Source of the DNA: a virus
Length of the DNA: 32,744 nucleotides
Direction: 5' to 3' (one strand)
Virus record (IMG/VR): IMGVR_UViG_3300037468_000505
Location: 1-32,744 of that record
The position numbers and the translations under genes are program-made. The stretch's first letter is position 1. The number at the start of each line of letters is the position of its first letter. The notes under the pieces are model-generated. The model was not told where the DNA came from. It did not search any database and worked only from the letters and a program-made list of their open reading frames with translations. Of the stretch, positions 13,427-20,434 are shown piece by piece.

Positions 13427-14577
13427 GTCGTCTTCCGACTCTTGCTGAAATACGCAAGTCGAAAGTCTACAACGAAGAAGTTCTCAAACGTGCGACAGCG
13501 CATATCATACAGCAAGAAGCGGATCGTGTCGTTGCTGAAATCACCGGAGTCCGTTTCAATGGTCTAGACGACAAAGCATACTCCGATGCGACTCAGGTCA
13601 TCGCAGAAGGTCGAGCCATCGCCGAGAAAGGCATCCACTACATTGTGGATGGCATGATTCCGGATTACGGAATGCTCGGGATGCTCGTCGCCTACGCGAA
13701 GGTCGGGAAGACGACGATGGGCCACGCGCTCGGCGCATGCATCGCCAATGGCACTCCGTTCTGCGACCGAAAAGTCCAGCAGCGTCGAGTGCTCATCATC
13801 GCATCAGAAGATCCTCCCGAATACACCGCATGGGTGGCACGTCATCTCAAGGTCGAACCTGACATGATGACGTTCTATCGGTCTCCTGTCCTGCTCGACG
13901 ATCGTGGTCTTGATGACCTCAGCAATGCGGTGGTCAAAGGGAAGTATGGCATCTTGTTGATGTCATCATGGCAAGCGGTCATCCGAGGACTGATCAAAGA
14001 TGAAAACGATAATGCGGGTGCTGTTCAAGTCATTGAGAAAGTCAAGATCGCCACGAGAGACTGTGCCATCCCTTGGCTCATCGACGCCCACTCAGGACGA
14101 GGCGAAGATCAATCTGACGACGCAGATCCTATCCGAGCACTTAGAGGTGCTTCTAGCGCAGCAGGATCAGCGGATTTTATGCTATCTCTCCGATATGCAG
14201 ACGGTCCGTTCGATCCGAAGAGAAGACTCTCAGGCAAAGGACGATTCGTAATGTTCGAGTCGCAGACCATCGTCTACGATGAAAACAACGGGGCATTCGA
14301 ATCACTTGGCACAACGAAGAACGTCGCTGTTGAACAAGTATGGGATATGATCATCTCGACAGGTGCGATCACAAGCAATCCGCAATCTGCGAACAAGATC
14401 GGAGTCGCAGCAGGGATTGGTAGCAAGGGCAGGATATCTGGAAACGACATGAGACTCGTGAAGCAAGCGCTCAGGTCGCGAAAAGAAGTGATGCGGACAT
14501 CGTCAGAGCTGCATGGAAAGATGATAGAGTTGTTCCACATTGGTCAAGCTGCAGAGGTTACTCCGACATTACTGTAA
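13423..14577 (+). CDS. RepA/AAA_25-like RecA-fold ATPase, probable replicative helicase
   Basis: This 384-residue protein starts at ATG 13423, overlapping the primase stop. Walker A is VAYAKVGKTTMG (Gly95, Lys96, Thr97), with Ala90 where the first glycine is usual. VLIIASEDPPEY (123-134) matches the ASED motif of RepA-like hexameric helicases. The Walker B strand is YGILLMSSWQAVIRG (175-189); the usual aspartate is replaced by Met/Ser, so the metal-coordinating acid is not obvious. WLIDAHSGRGE and RGASSAAGSADFMLSLR follow, matching the HxxKG/RG.s...D core of the family. It probably unwinds DNA with the adjacent primase. A recombination mediator role is the alternative. Confidence 0.88.
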   Translation: MSRLPTLAEIRKSKVYNEEVLKRATAHIIQQEADRVVAEITGVRFNGLDDKAYSDATQVIAEGRAIAEKGIHYIVDGMIPDYGMLGMLVAYAKVGKTTMGHALGACIANGTPFCDRKVQQRRVLIIASEDPPEYTAWVARHLKVEPDMMTFYRSPVLLDDRGLDDLSNAVVKGKYGILLMSSWQAVIRGLIKDENDNAGAVQVIEKVKIATRDCAIPWLIDAHSGRGEDQSDDADPIRALRGASSAAGSADFMLSLRYADGPFDPKRRLSGKGRFVMFESQTIVYDENNGAFESLGTTKNVAVEQVWDMIISTGAITSNPQSANKIGVAAGIGSKGRISGNDMRLVKQALRSRKEVMRTSSELHGKMIELFHIGQAAEVTPTLL

Positions 14578-14585
14578 CTCGTTCG

Positions 14586-14761
14586 GCGGGAGAAGTTCAT
14601 TGGTTCCTATCTTACAAGGTCAATGGCTTCCCGCTCCCGCCTATAGGGTAAGGCGGGAAGGCGGGATGAATCCCCCGCCTCCCGCATGACCCTACAGCTG
14701 TGGGATACGCCATCCCGCTTCGGTCCCGCCTCTTCCCGCTCATGAAAAAAGGCGGGAAGAG
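14586..14761. repeat. Array of ten GCGGGA/TCCCGC motifs with nested hairpins
   Basis: In the 229-bp gap after the helicase gene, GCGGGA occurs at 14586, 14653, 14661 and 14752. Its complement TCCCGC occurs at 14629, 14635, 14680, 14713, 14724 and 14734. Hairpins are possible at 14653-14685 (12-bp stem with one bulge, short loop) and 14730-14761 (10-bp perfect stem, 12-nt loop containing six A). Neither is followed by a T-run. Three more TCCCGC motifs lie inside the primase gene around 12996-13020. The pattern resembles an iteron or single-strand origin next to primase and helicase genes, or a recombination element. Confidence 0.6.
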
Positions 14762-14806
14762 AACGTCAAGGTCAGATGTAGAAACCTTTGATTGGGAGAG
14801 CATAAC

Positions 14807-15013
14807 ATGGATGAAGTTGATCTCGTTCCTCTGATGGCATCATCGATTCTTGGGCATCTTATACGACAAGATAGTGATGAGTCATCTCGTTTGCATGGAC
14901 GTCGTGGCACAGATGAGGAACTTGTTCATCGGTCTGTAGATCTTGCTATAAAGATCTATCATAGAGCTCAAGATAAGTTCATCGGAAATTTCATATCCGA
15001 GAACAAGGAATGA
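14807..15013 (+). CDS. Small protein, unknown
   Basis: This 68-residue protein starts at ATG 14807 with GGGAG nine bases upstream. It is acidic at the N-terminus (MDEVDLVPLMASSILGHLI), then helical (EELVHRSVDLAIKIYHRAQD). No family is recognised. It ends in an ATGA overlap with the next gene. Codon use is less G/C-biased than the replication genes. Confidence 0.7.
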   Translation: MDEVDLVPLMASSILGHLIRQDSDESSRLHGRRGTDEELVHRSVDLAIKIYHRAQDKFIGNFISENKE

Positions 15014-15216
15014 AACAGGACTATCTCACAGACGATTGCCAGAGACTGCGTGATAGACCATCTGAGGACCGTCTGTCGTGTCCTAGTCACCATCGTTACA
15101 TGATTGTTGAAATCACACCCGAGCGTCTGCTGTTTCGGTGCGAACGATGTCTCCGATATCTTGAGTCTTTGCGTCGCATCGCACGAGGAGACCCGAATCA
15201 GAATTCGCTCTTCTAA
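15010..15216 (+). CDS. Small zinc-finger-like protein
   Basis: This 68-residue protein is translationally coupled to the preceding gene (ATGA). CPSHH (24-28) and CERC (44-47) could bind zinc; YMIVEITPERLLF lies between them. It is Arg-rich throughout. Function is unknown. Confidence 0.7.
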   Translation: MKQDYLTDDCQRLRDRPSEDRLSCPSHHRYMIVEITPERLLFRCERCLRYLESLRRIARGDPNQNSLF

Positions 15217-15242
15217 TATCCTGACTTGCTGAAACTATTGTC

Positions 15243-15272
15243 TTTACATTCCGGCCACGATAGCGGTATCCT
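15243..15272 (+). promoter_or_regulatory. Possible promoter for packaging and head genes
   Basis: TTTACA (15243-15248) matches the -35 of the three strong promoters. The best -10 is TATCCT (15267-15272) with an 18-bp spacer and the same preceding GG. It is weaker than the others and lies 45 bp before the small terminase gene, so it may serve later genes or need an activator. Confidence 0.5.
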
Positions 15273-15316
15273 GATCTTGGGTTGGGTTGGGAAGGTCAAG
15301 AGGGCCGTGTAGACCG

Positions 15317-15721
15317 ATGCGAAGACCAGACGACACCGCTCCGTGGGAAGCTCCACCCGCTGTGGCGAAGGTGCCATCAGCCCACGGACAGAATCGCATC
15401 ACACGCGAAGCAAGACTTGCGGCTGCTCAGATCGTTGATGATCCTGATTACAGAGCCATGATGCTGGAGAGAGCGAAGAAGGGTTTGCTCCATCCTGGTG
15501 TCGAGATGATGCTCTGGTACTACCGATACGGAAAGCCGAAGGACGTCTTCGAGATCCAACCATCTGGTCAGTCATCCGACCTTCGTGATGCTTCTGCAGA
15601 AGAGCTCGCTGCTCGTGCACAGCTCATTGCAGAAGAGCTCCTGAAAGCGAAAGAGTTCTCGGAACAAGCCGAACAAGCTGCGGATCGCGGCAGATTCACT
15701 TCGTCCACAAAGACTCACTGA
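15317..15721 (+). CDS. Probable terminase small subunit
   Basis: I start at ATG 15317; a TTG start at 15287 in frame is possible and neither has a good ribosome site. The product has about 134 residues. It has an N-terminal disordered segment and a helical core (NRITREARLAAAQIVDDPDY then RAMMLERAKKGLLHPGVEMM). A WYYRYGKPKD element follows, as often seen in small terminases, and then a Glu/Ala-rich C-terminal helix. It lies immediately upstream of the large terminase with a one-base TGATG overlap, and the assignment rests partly on that. It would recognise phage DNA for packaging. Confidence 0.75.
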   Translation: MRRPDDTAPWEAPPAVAKVPSAHGQNRITREARLAAAQIVDDPDYRAMMLERAKKGLLHPGVEMMLWYYRYGKPKDVFEIQPSGQSSDLRDASAEELAARAQLIAEELLKAKEFSEQAEQAADRGRFTSSTKTH

Positions 15722-17208
15722 TGTTGGATGATCGTCTGTCGGAAGTTGTGGATCGCGCTGCCACTGAACTCACGCTGATTGAGGCGGAGCTCAGGAGACG
15801 GAGCTACCAAACAAATCCGACACTCTGGGCGAGAGATCGTCTTGGCGATGTGTTGTGGTCCGCCCAGACCAAGATCCTCAACTCTGTCCGCGACAACCGC
15901 AAGACAGCGGTGATGTCATGTCACGAAATTGGCAAGTCATTCATCGCTGCTCGCGCGGCAGGATGGTGGCTGGACACGCATCCGCCAGGCGAAGCATTCG
16001 TCGTGACCTCTGCTCCGAGTGCGTCGCAGGTCCGATCAATCCTTTGGCGTGAGATCGGTCGCATGCATGCCAAGGGAAATCTGCCAGGACGAGTCAACCA
16101 GACATCGTGGTACATCACGATGCCAGCTGGCAACGAGGAGCTCGTCGCCATCGGTCGGAAGCCTGATGAGTACGATCCCACCGCCTTTCAAGGCATACAT
16201 GCGCGATACGTACTCTACATCTTCGACGAAGCGAATGGCATCCGCGGAAATCTGCACGAAGCAGCGGACTCACTGATTGCGAACGACGAAGGCAAGGCAC
16301 TCCTCATCAGCAACCCGGACGATCCTGCTGGCGAGTTCTATGAGATGTGCAAGCCTGGCTCTGGAGTGAACGTCATCTCAATCAGTGCGTTCGATTCGCC
16401 GAACTTCACAGGCGAGACTCTTCCGGACAGCATCAAACGACAGCTCATCGGCAAAGTCTACGTCGAAGAGAAGAGACGCAAGTGGGCTCCGTTCTGGGAA
16501 TGGAACAAGGAAGACACTGCTGTTGCGCCATTGAACGGCAATGGCACGAGCGGTGTCAATCCGATGTGGATGAGCAAAGTCCTCGGGCAGTTCCCGGAAG
16601 TCCCGGAAGCTGGTGGTCTCATCCCGATCACGTGGATCAAGGCAGCACAGTCGCGCAATCTGGATCCCACGCATCCGAGTGAGTTGGGCGTTGATGTGGG
16701 CGGAGGCGGAGACTCATCGTGCATCGCGCATCGGAGAGGCCCTGTCGTTCGCATCATGCTAGAAGACCACAATCCTGACACGATGCAGACGTGCGGCAAT
16801 GTGGTCGCCAATCTGAAATCGTGTGGAGCAACCATCGCGAAGGTTGATGAGATCGGCATCGGTCGTGGTGTCGTTGATCGTGGCAAGGAACAGGAGCTCC
16901 CGATCATCGGCATCAATGTGGGTGGATCTCCTATCGACAAGGAGGCGTTCGCCAATCTCCGTGCCGAACTGTGGTGGAATGTCCGCGAACGATTCGAATC
17001 TGGCGAGGTTGATCTGGATCCTCTTGACGACGACTTGGCAGCGGAACTGTGCTCGTTGAAATATCGTCGCACCAGCAATGGCAAGATCCAGATCGAGTCC
17101 AAGGAAGAAGCGAAGAAACGCGGCATTCCTTCGCCGAACAGGGCAGACGCTGTGATGCTGGCGTTCGCAGTGCCGAAGTCTGTTCCTGAGGAGTTCTTCG
17201 TATGGTGA
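15721..17208 (+). CDS. Terminase large subunit
   Basis: This 495-residue packaging motor and nuclease has an N-terminal ATPase with Walker A SCHEIGKSF (66-74; Lys72) and Walker B YVLYIFDEAN (Asp169, Glu170). A SNPDDPAGEF coupling motif sits near 198. The nuclease domain has GVDVGGGGD (Asp325), AKVDEIGIG (Asp376) and NRADAVMLAF (an Asp near 472), the three acid positions of the RNase H-like fold. The first Walker A glycine is replaced by Ser/Cys, as in other phage terminases with a CHxxGKS pattern. It overlaps the small subunit by one base and the portal gene by seven. Confidence 0.95.
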   Translation: MLDDRLSEVVDRAATELTLIEAELRRRSYQTNPTLWARDRLGDVLWSAQTKILNSVRDNRKTAVMSCHEIGKSFIAARAAGWWLDTHPPGEAFVVTSAPSASQVRSILWREIGRMHAKGNLPGRVNQTSWYITMPAGNEELVAIGRKPDEYDPTAFQGIHARYVLYIFDEANGIRGNLHEAADSLIANDEGKALLISNPDDPAGEFYEMCKPGSGVNVISISAFDSPNFTGETLPDSIKRQLIGKVYVEEKRRKWAPFWEWNKEDTAVAPLNGNGTSGVNPMWMSKVLGQFPEVPEAGGLIPITWIKAAQSRNLDPTHPSELGVDVGGGGDSSCIAHRRGPVVRIMLEDHNPDTMQTCGNVVANLKSCGATIAKVDEIGIGRGVVDRGKEQELPIIGINVGGSPIDKEAFANLRAELWWNVRERFESGEVDLDPLDDDLAAELCSLKYRRTSNGKIQIESKEEAKKRGIPSPNRADAVMLAFAVPKSVPEEFFVW

Positions 17209-19172
17209 TGAGCATTCCAACACCTCAGCAGTCATCGGAGCTCAGATCGCTGACCACTGCTCTGCTCGAACGATATCAGTTCATGCGACAGGCAGGGATC
17301 TCGTTCAACGGATCGCGCGACATGTATGAGGTCCTCGGATATCCGAGGATCTTGTCGGTCAAGGAGTATCGTGATCGCTATGCTCGTGGTGGCATCTCGA
17401 AGCGCATCGTTGAAGCATATCCGAAGGCGACGTGGCGTGGTGGTGTGAAGCTCCAAGAGGACGAGGATCCGAAGGTCACGACTGCGTTCGAGAAAGATTG
17501 GGAGGATCTCGAAAAGAGACTCAAGATCTGGACCATGCTCCAGAGAGCGGATACTCTTGCTGGTCTGAGCACGTATTCGATCCTCCTGATTGGTGGTCCT
17601 GGCAACTACGACGAGGAGCTCCCGAAAGGCAAGCCAGGACAGATCCTGTTCCTGACTGCGTTCGCCGGAGGTGGTGGTCCTGGTCTGACTCAGGGAGCAT
17701 CGAGCAGTGCGAACTACGTGGATGCGACCATCCAAGAGTTCGATCAGGATGTGACTTCTCCTCGGTTCGGACTCCCGACGAGATACCAGTTGCGCCGACT
17801 GGATCTCGTGTCGCCTCAGTTCCAGAAACCAGTGCACTGGTCGCGTGTCATCCACATCGCCGAGGGTCTTCTCGACAACGAGGTCTACGGGATTCCTGTC
17901 CTCGAGAACATCTGGAATCTGCTCGACGATCTGGACAAGGTGACTGGTGGTGGAGCCGAAGCATTCTGGTTGCGAGCGAATCAGGGACTGCATCTGAACG
18001 TTGACAAGGATGCTGCTCTGTCCGATCCAGAGAAGGCCGCGATCAAAGAACAGGCGGAAGAGTATCAGCATCAGATGCGTCGGATCTTGCAGACCAGGAA
18101 GGTCGAGGTCACGCCGCTCGGATCTGACGTTGCGCAGTTCGGACCTCAGGCTGATGCGATCCTCACTCAGATCGCCGGATCGAAGGGCATCCCGAAGCGC
18201 ATCCTGATGGGCAGCGAGATGGGACAGCTGGCGTCAGGACAGGATGCGGACAACTGGAACACGCAAGTTCAGGATCGTCGGACGGGCTATGCTGGTCCGA
18301 GCATCGTGCGTCCTCTCGTTGACCGACTCATCGAGTACGGATATCTGCCCACACCGAAGGACTACGACGTGGTGTGGCCGACGATCGAGTCGCTCACGGA
18401 GACCGAGAAGGCTGCTGGTGCTGGTCAGTGGGCGAACGTCAACAAGACGATGGGAGTCACGATCTTCACGGACGACGAGATCAGAGAGAAGTGGTATGGT
18501 CTCGATCCGTTGACCAAGAAGCAGAAGACTCCTGTTCCGCCACCTCCTCCGGAAGCTCCTGCTCCGCCTCCTGCACCTCCTGGTGTGTTTGGTGGACCTC
18601 CGAAGATTGATCCGAAAACTGGCAAGCCGATCGAGGACGAGATCGATCCGAAGACAGGCAAGCCACTCAAGACTGCGGAGTCCGCTGATCTGCGATACGA
18701 TGAGAACGGCGAACTCATCACGGATCCGAGCGAGATCGACGCGACTGAAATTCTTGATGTGAATGGAGAACCTGTTCGTCCCGAGGCACTCGCTCTTCTC
18801 GAAGCAGCCATCGAGAGCGATGACCTCGATGGCATCGCACGTATCATCGGACTCGATAGTCCTGGGAGTGAGCCTCTGCGTCTGACTGTTGCGCAAGAAG
18901 ACTTCTTGGTGTATCGTGCTGTGGAAGCCGATGTGCTTCCGCAAGTTGGCACGACGATCGTCAGCAGAGAAGAGGTTCTCACATCTTGGAACCGAGATGT
19001 GATGCAGTCACATGTTGAGCACGAGCTCGATTCTGATGCGCAGATCGTGGACATCTTGATCCCAAGAGGAGCGCGTTTCTCTGAGGTTCGCAACGGAAGT
19101 GAAGATGAGATTCTTCTTCCTCGTGGATCTCGTTTCCTTGTGACTGCTCCCGACAAGCTGACCTTGCTGTAG
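17202..19172 (+). CDS. Portal protein with C-terminal ADP-ribosyltransferase-like domain
   Basis: GAGGAG lies eight bases before ATG 17202. Of 656 residues, about 1-430 read as a DUF1073-type portal. Segments include GGISKRIVEAYPKATWRGGV, LSTYSILLIGG, VTGGGAEAFWLRANQGLHLN and a GIPKRILMGSEMGQLASGQD stretch. A Pro-rich hinge follows (about 444-470), then two IDPKTGKP repeats. The last ~110 residues look like an R-S-E class ART fold. Arg572 sits in FLVYRAVE, a TSW element lies at 594-596, and EDEILLPRGSRF carries the E-x-E pair Glu634/Glu636. Portal dodecamers would therefore carry twelve such domains. The portal call is strong; whether the ART is active is not shown by sequence, as the STS motif is degenerate. 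Confidence 0.88.
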   Translation: MVMSIPTPQQSSELRSLTTALLERYQFMRQAGISFNGSRDMYEVLGYPRILSVKEYRDRYARGGISKRIVEAYPKATWRGGVKLQEDEDPKVTTAFEKDWEDLEKRLKIWTMLQRADTLAGLSTYSILLIGGPGNYDEELPKGKPGQILFLTAFAGGGGPGLTQGASSSANYVDATIQEFDQDVTSPRFGLPTRYQLRRLDLVSPQFQKPVHWSRVIHIAEGLLDNEVYGIPVLENIWNLLDDLDKVTGGGAEAFWLRANQGLHLNVDKDAALSDPEKAAIKEQAEEYQHQMRRILQTRKVEVTPLGSDVAQFGPQADAILTQIAGSKGIPKRILMGSEMGQLASGQDADNWNTQVQDRRTGYAGPSIVRPLVDRLIEYGYLPTPKDYDVVWPTIESLTETEKAAGAGQWANVNKTMGVTIFTDDEIREKWYGLDPLTKKQKTPVPPPPPEAPAPPPAPPGVFGGPPKIDPKTGKPIEDEIDPKTGKPLKTAESADLRYDENGELITDPSEIDATEILDVNGEPVRPEALALLEAAIESDDLDGIARIIGLDSPGSEPLRLTVAQEDFLVYRAVEADVLPQVGTTIVSREEVLTSWNRDVMQSHVEHELDSDAQIVDILIPRGARFSEVRNGSEDEILLPRGSRFLVTAPDKLTLL

Positions 19173-19186
19173 ATCTGGAGACGATT

Positions 19187-19408
19187 ATGGAAACAGCGAT
19201 GTGCGCATACTGTAAGCACTTCAATGGCGAAGTGCGAGACGAGAACGTTTGCGCTGCGTTTCCAGACGGGATTCCCGATGAGATCGCTTACGAGAACGCG
19301 GATCACACCAAGCCGTTCAAGGGCGATCACGGAATTCGATTCGAAGCACTTCCTGGTTTCGAAGACATGGTAGTGTCGGGTCAGGACGAAGACGAAGAAA
19401 CGGAATAA
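19187..19408 (+). CDS. Small Cys-containing phage protein (CxxC, CAAFPDGIP)
   Basis: This 73-residue protein starts at ATG 19187 with GGAGA upstream. CAYCKHF (6-12) and CAAFPDGIPDEI (22-33) are followed by HTKPFKGDHGIRFE and a very acidic tail (EDEDEETE). I remember similar small proteins near phage head genes with no assigned role. Three cysteines and two histidines could hold zinc. It sits between portal and metalloprotease genes in the head operon. Confidence 0.75.
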   Translation: METAMCAYCKHFNGEVRDENVCAAFPDGIPDEIAYENADHTKPFKGDHGIRFEALPGFEDMVVSGQDEDEETE

Positions 19409-19411
19409 TCC

Positions 19412-20434
19412 ATGAACAGATTCCGGTTCTTGTGGAGGAAGAGCGAGATAGATCTTGAGCTGGTTGCTCTTGGAGGAGCAGGCTCTGGAAACTTTGGGCA
19501 CGAGGGTCGTCCTGGCGAAGTTGGTGGATCTGGTGGATCTGGTGGTGCTGATTCGTCCAAGGAACGGCCATCAGCAGGGTTCGTGCAGAAGATCCATCAG
19601 ATGGCAGCAGATGGTCGCACTCCGGAAGAGATCAACGCGAAATTTCGCGGTGGTCCTGAAGGATGGGTCACTAACATCCTGTCGAACTACAATCCTGATG
19701 GCACTCCGAAAGAGGGCTTTCAGAAACCAAAGGCAGTGAAGAAAGAGAAGAAGGAAGAGAAAGAGAAGAAGGAACCTGTTGCTCCGAAGCCAGGAAAACC
19801 TGAGGAAGAGGAAAAGCCTCCTTCTGGCAAGATCTATATGCCGAAGGATCCGAGTAAGATGTCTCATTCGGAACTCGTGGCAGAACTCAAGAAGTGCGGT
19901 GTGGACGTGCAAGGAGCAAGCACCTACAGTGGCTCTTCTCAAGTTGGTCTGAAATCGATGGTCCAAGCGCAGATCGCGATGAGGGAAGCTGGCATACTAC
20001 CGACAGATTGCATTCTTGCGTTCCAGAGACTGGGTCCTCACACGTATGCCAATGCTCGCTCGTCGACAAAGACGATCACGGTCAATTCGCGCCATTCGTC
20101 TTGGCAGAGCGAGTCATCGATGGCAGCTGCCATGTTAAGAGACGCATCAATCGGTTGGCATCCGACGAATAATTCTAGCAGCGTTCTTGTCCACGAGATG
20201 GGTCATCTGTTGCATGGGAAATCCAATCCCAGCGAATTCCAGCAGTGGAAAGCAACGCGACTTGGCGGTGGAAAGAAAATCGCGATGTCGATCAGTCGTT
20301 ACGCTGCCAAGAATTCTCGAGAGTTTGTTGCGGAGACGTTCACCAAGGCAGTGTTCCACGGAGCATCCAAGATATCGGATAGTGCCAGGAGTTTGTACAA
20401 GAAACATGGCGGTCCGTATCTCGGCAAACATTAA
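19412..20434 (+). CDS. Zinc metalloprotease with N-terminal long GGxGSG linker
   Basis: This 340-residue protein starts at ATG 19412. Residues 21-45 are a long linker copy (GGAGSGNFGHEGRPGEVGG, then SGGSGG). A Lys/Glu/Pro-rich spacer follows (about 105-140). The C-terminal domain has VLVHEMGHLLHG (zinc ligands His261 and His265, catalytic Glu262) and a third acidic ligand in SREFVAETF (Glu304 or Glu308). These make a gluzincin/metzincin-like metallopeptidase. A SELVAELKKCGVDV segment before it resembles a short SAP-like helix pair. Encoded between portal and MuF genes, it is probably a virion or head-packaged protein. It could be an injected effector or act on linker-bearing neighbours; substrate unknown. 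Confidence 0.82.
   Translation: MNRFRFLWRKSEIDLELVALGGAGSGNFGHEGRPGEVGGSGGSGGADSSKERPSAGFVQKIHQMAADGRTPEEINAKFRGGPEGWVTNILSNYNPDGTPKEGFQKPKAVKKEKKEEKEKKEPVAPKPGKPEEEEKPPSGKIYMPKDPSKMSHSELVAELKKCGVDVQGASTYSGSSQVGLKSMVQAQIAMREAGILPTDCILAFQRLGPHTYANARSSTKTITVNSRHSSWQSESSMAAAMLRDASIGWHPTNNSSSVLVHEMGHLLHGKSNPSEFQQWKATRLGGGKKIAMSISRYAAKNSREFVAETFTKAVFHGASKISDSARSLYKKHGGPYLGKH

Noticed and set aside
14730-14761. Perfect 10-bp hairpin as an intrinsic terminator
   Set aside because: No T-run follows on either strand; the six A are in the loop.
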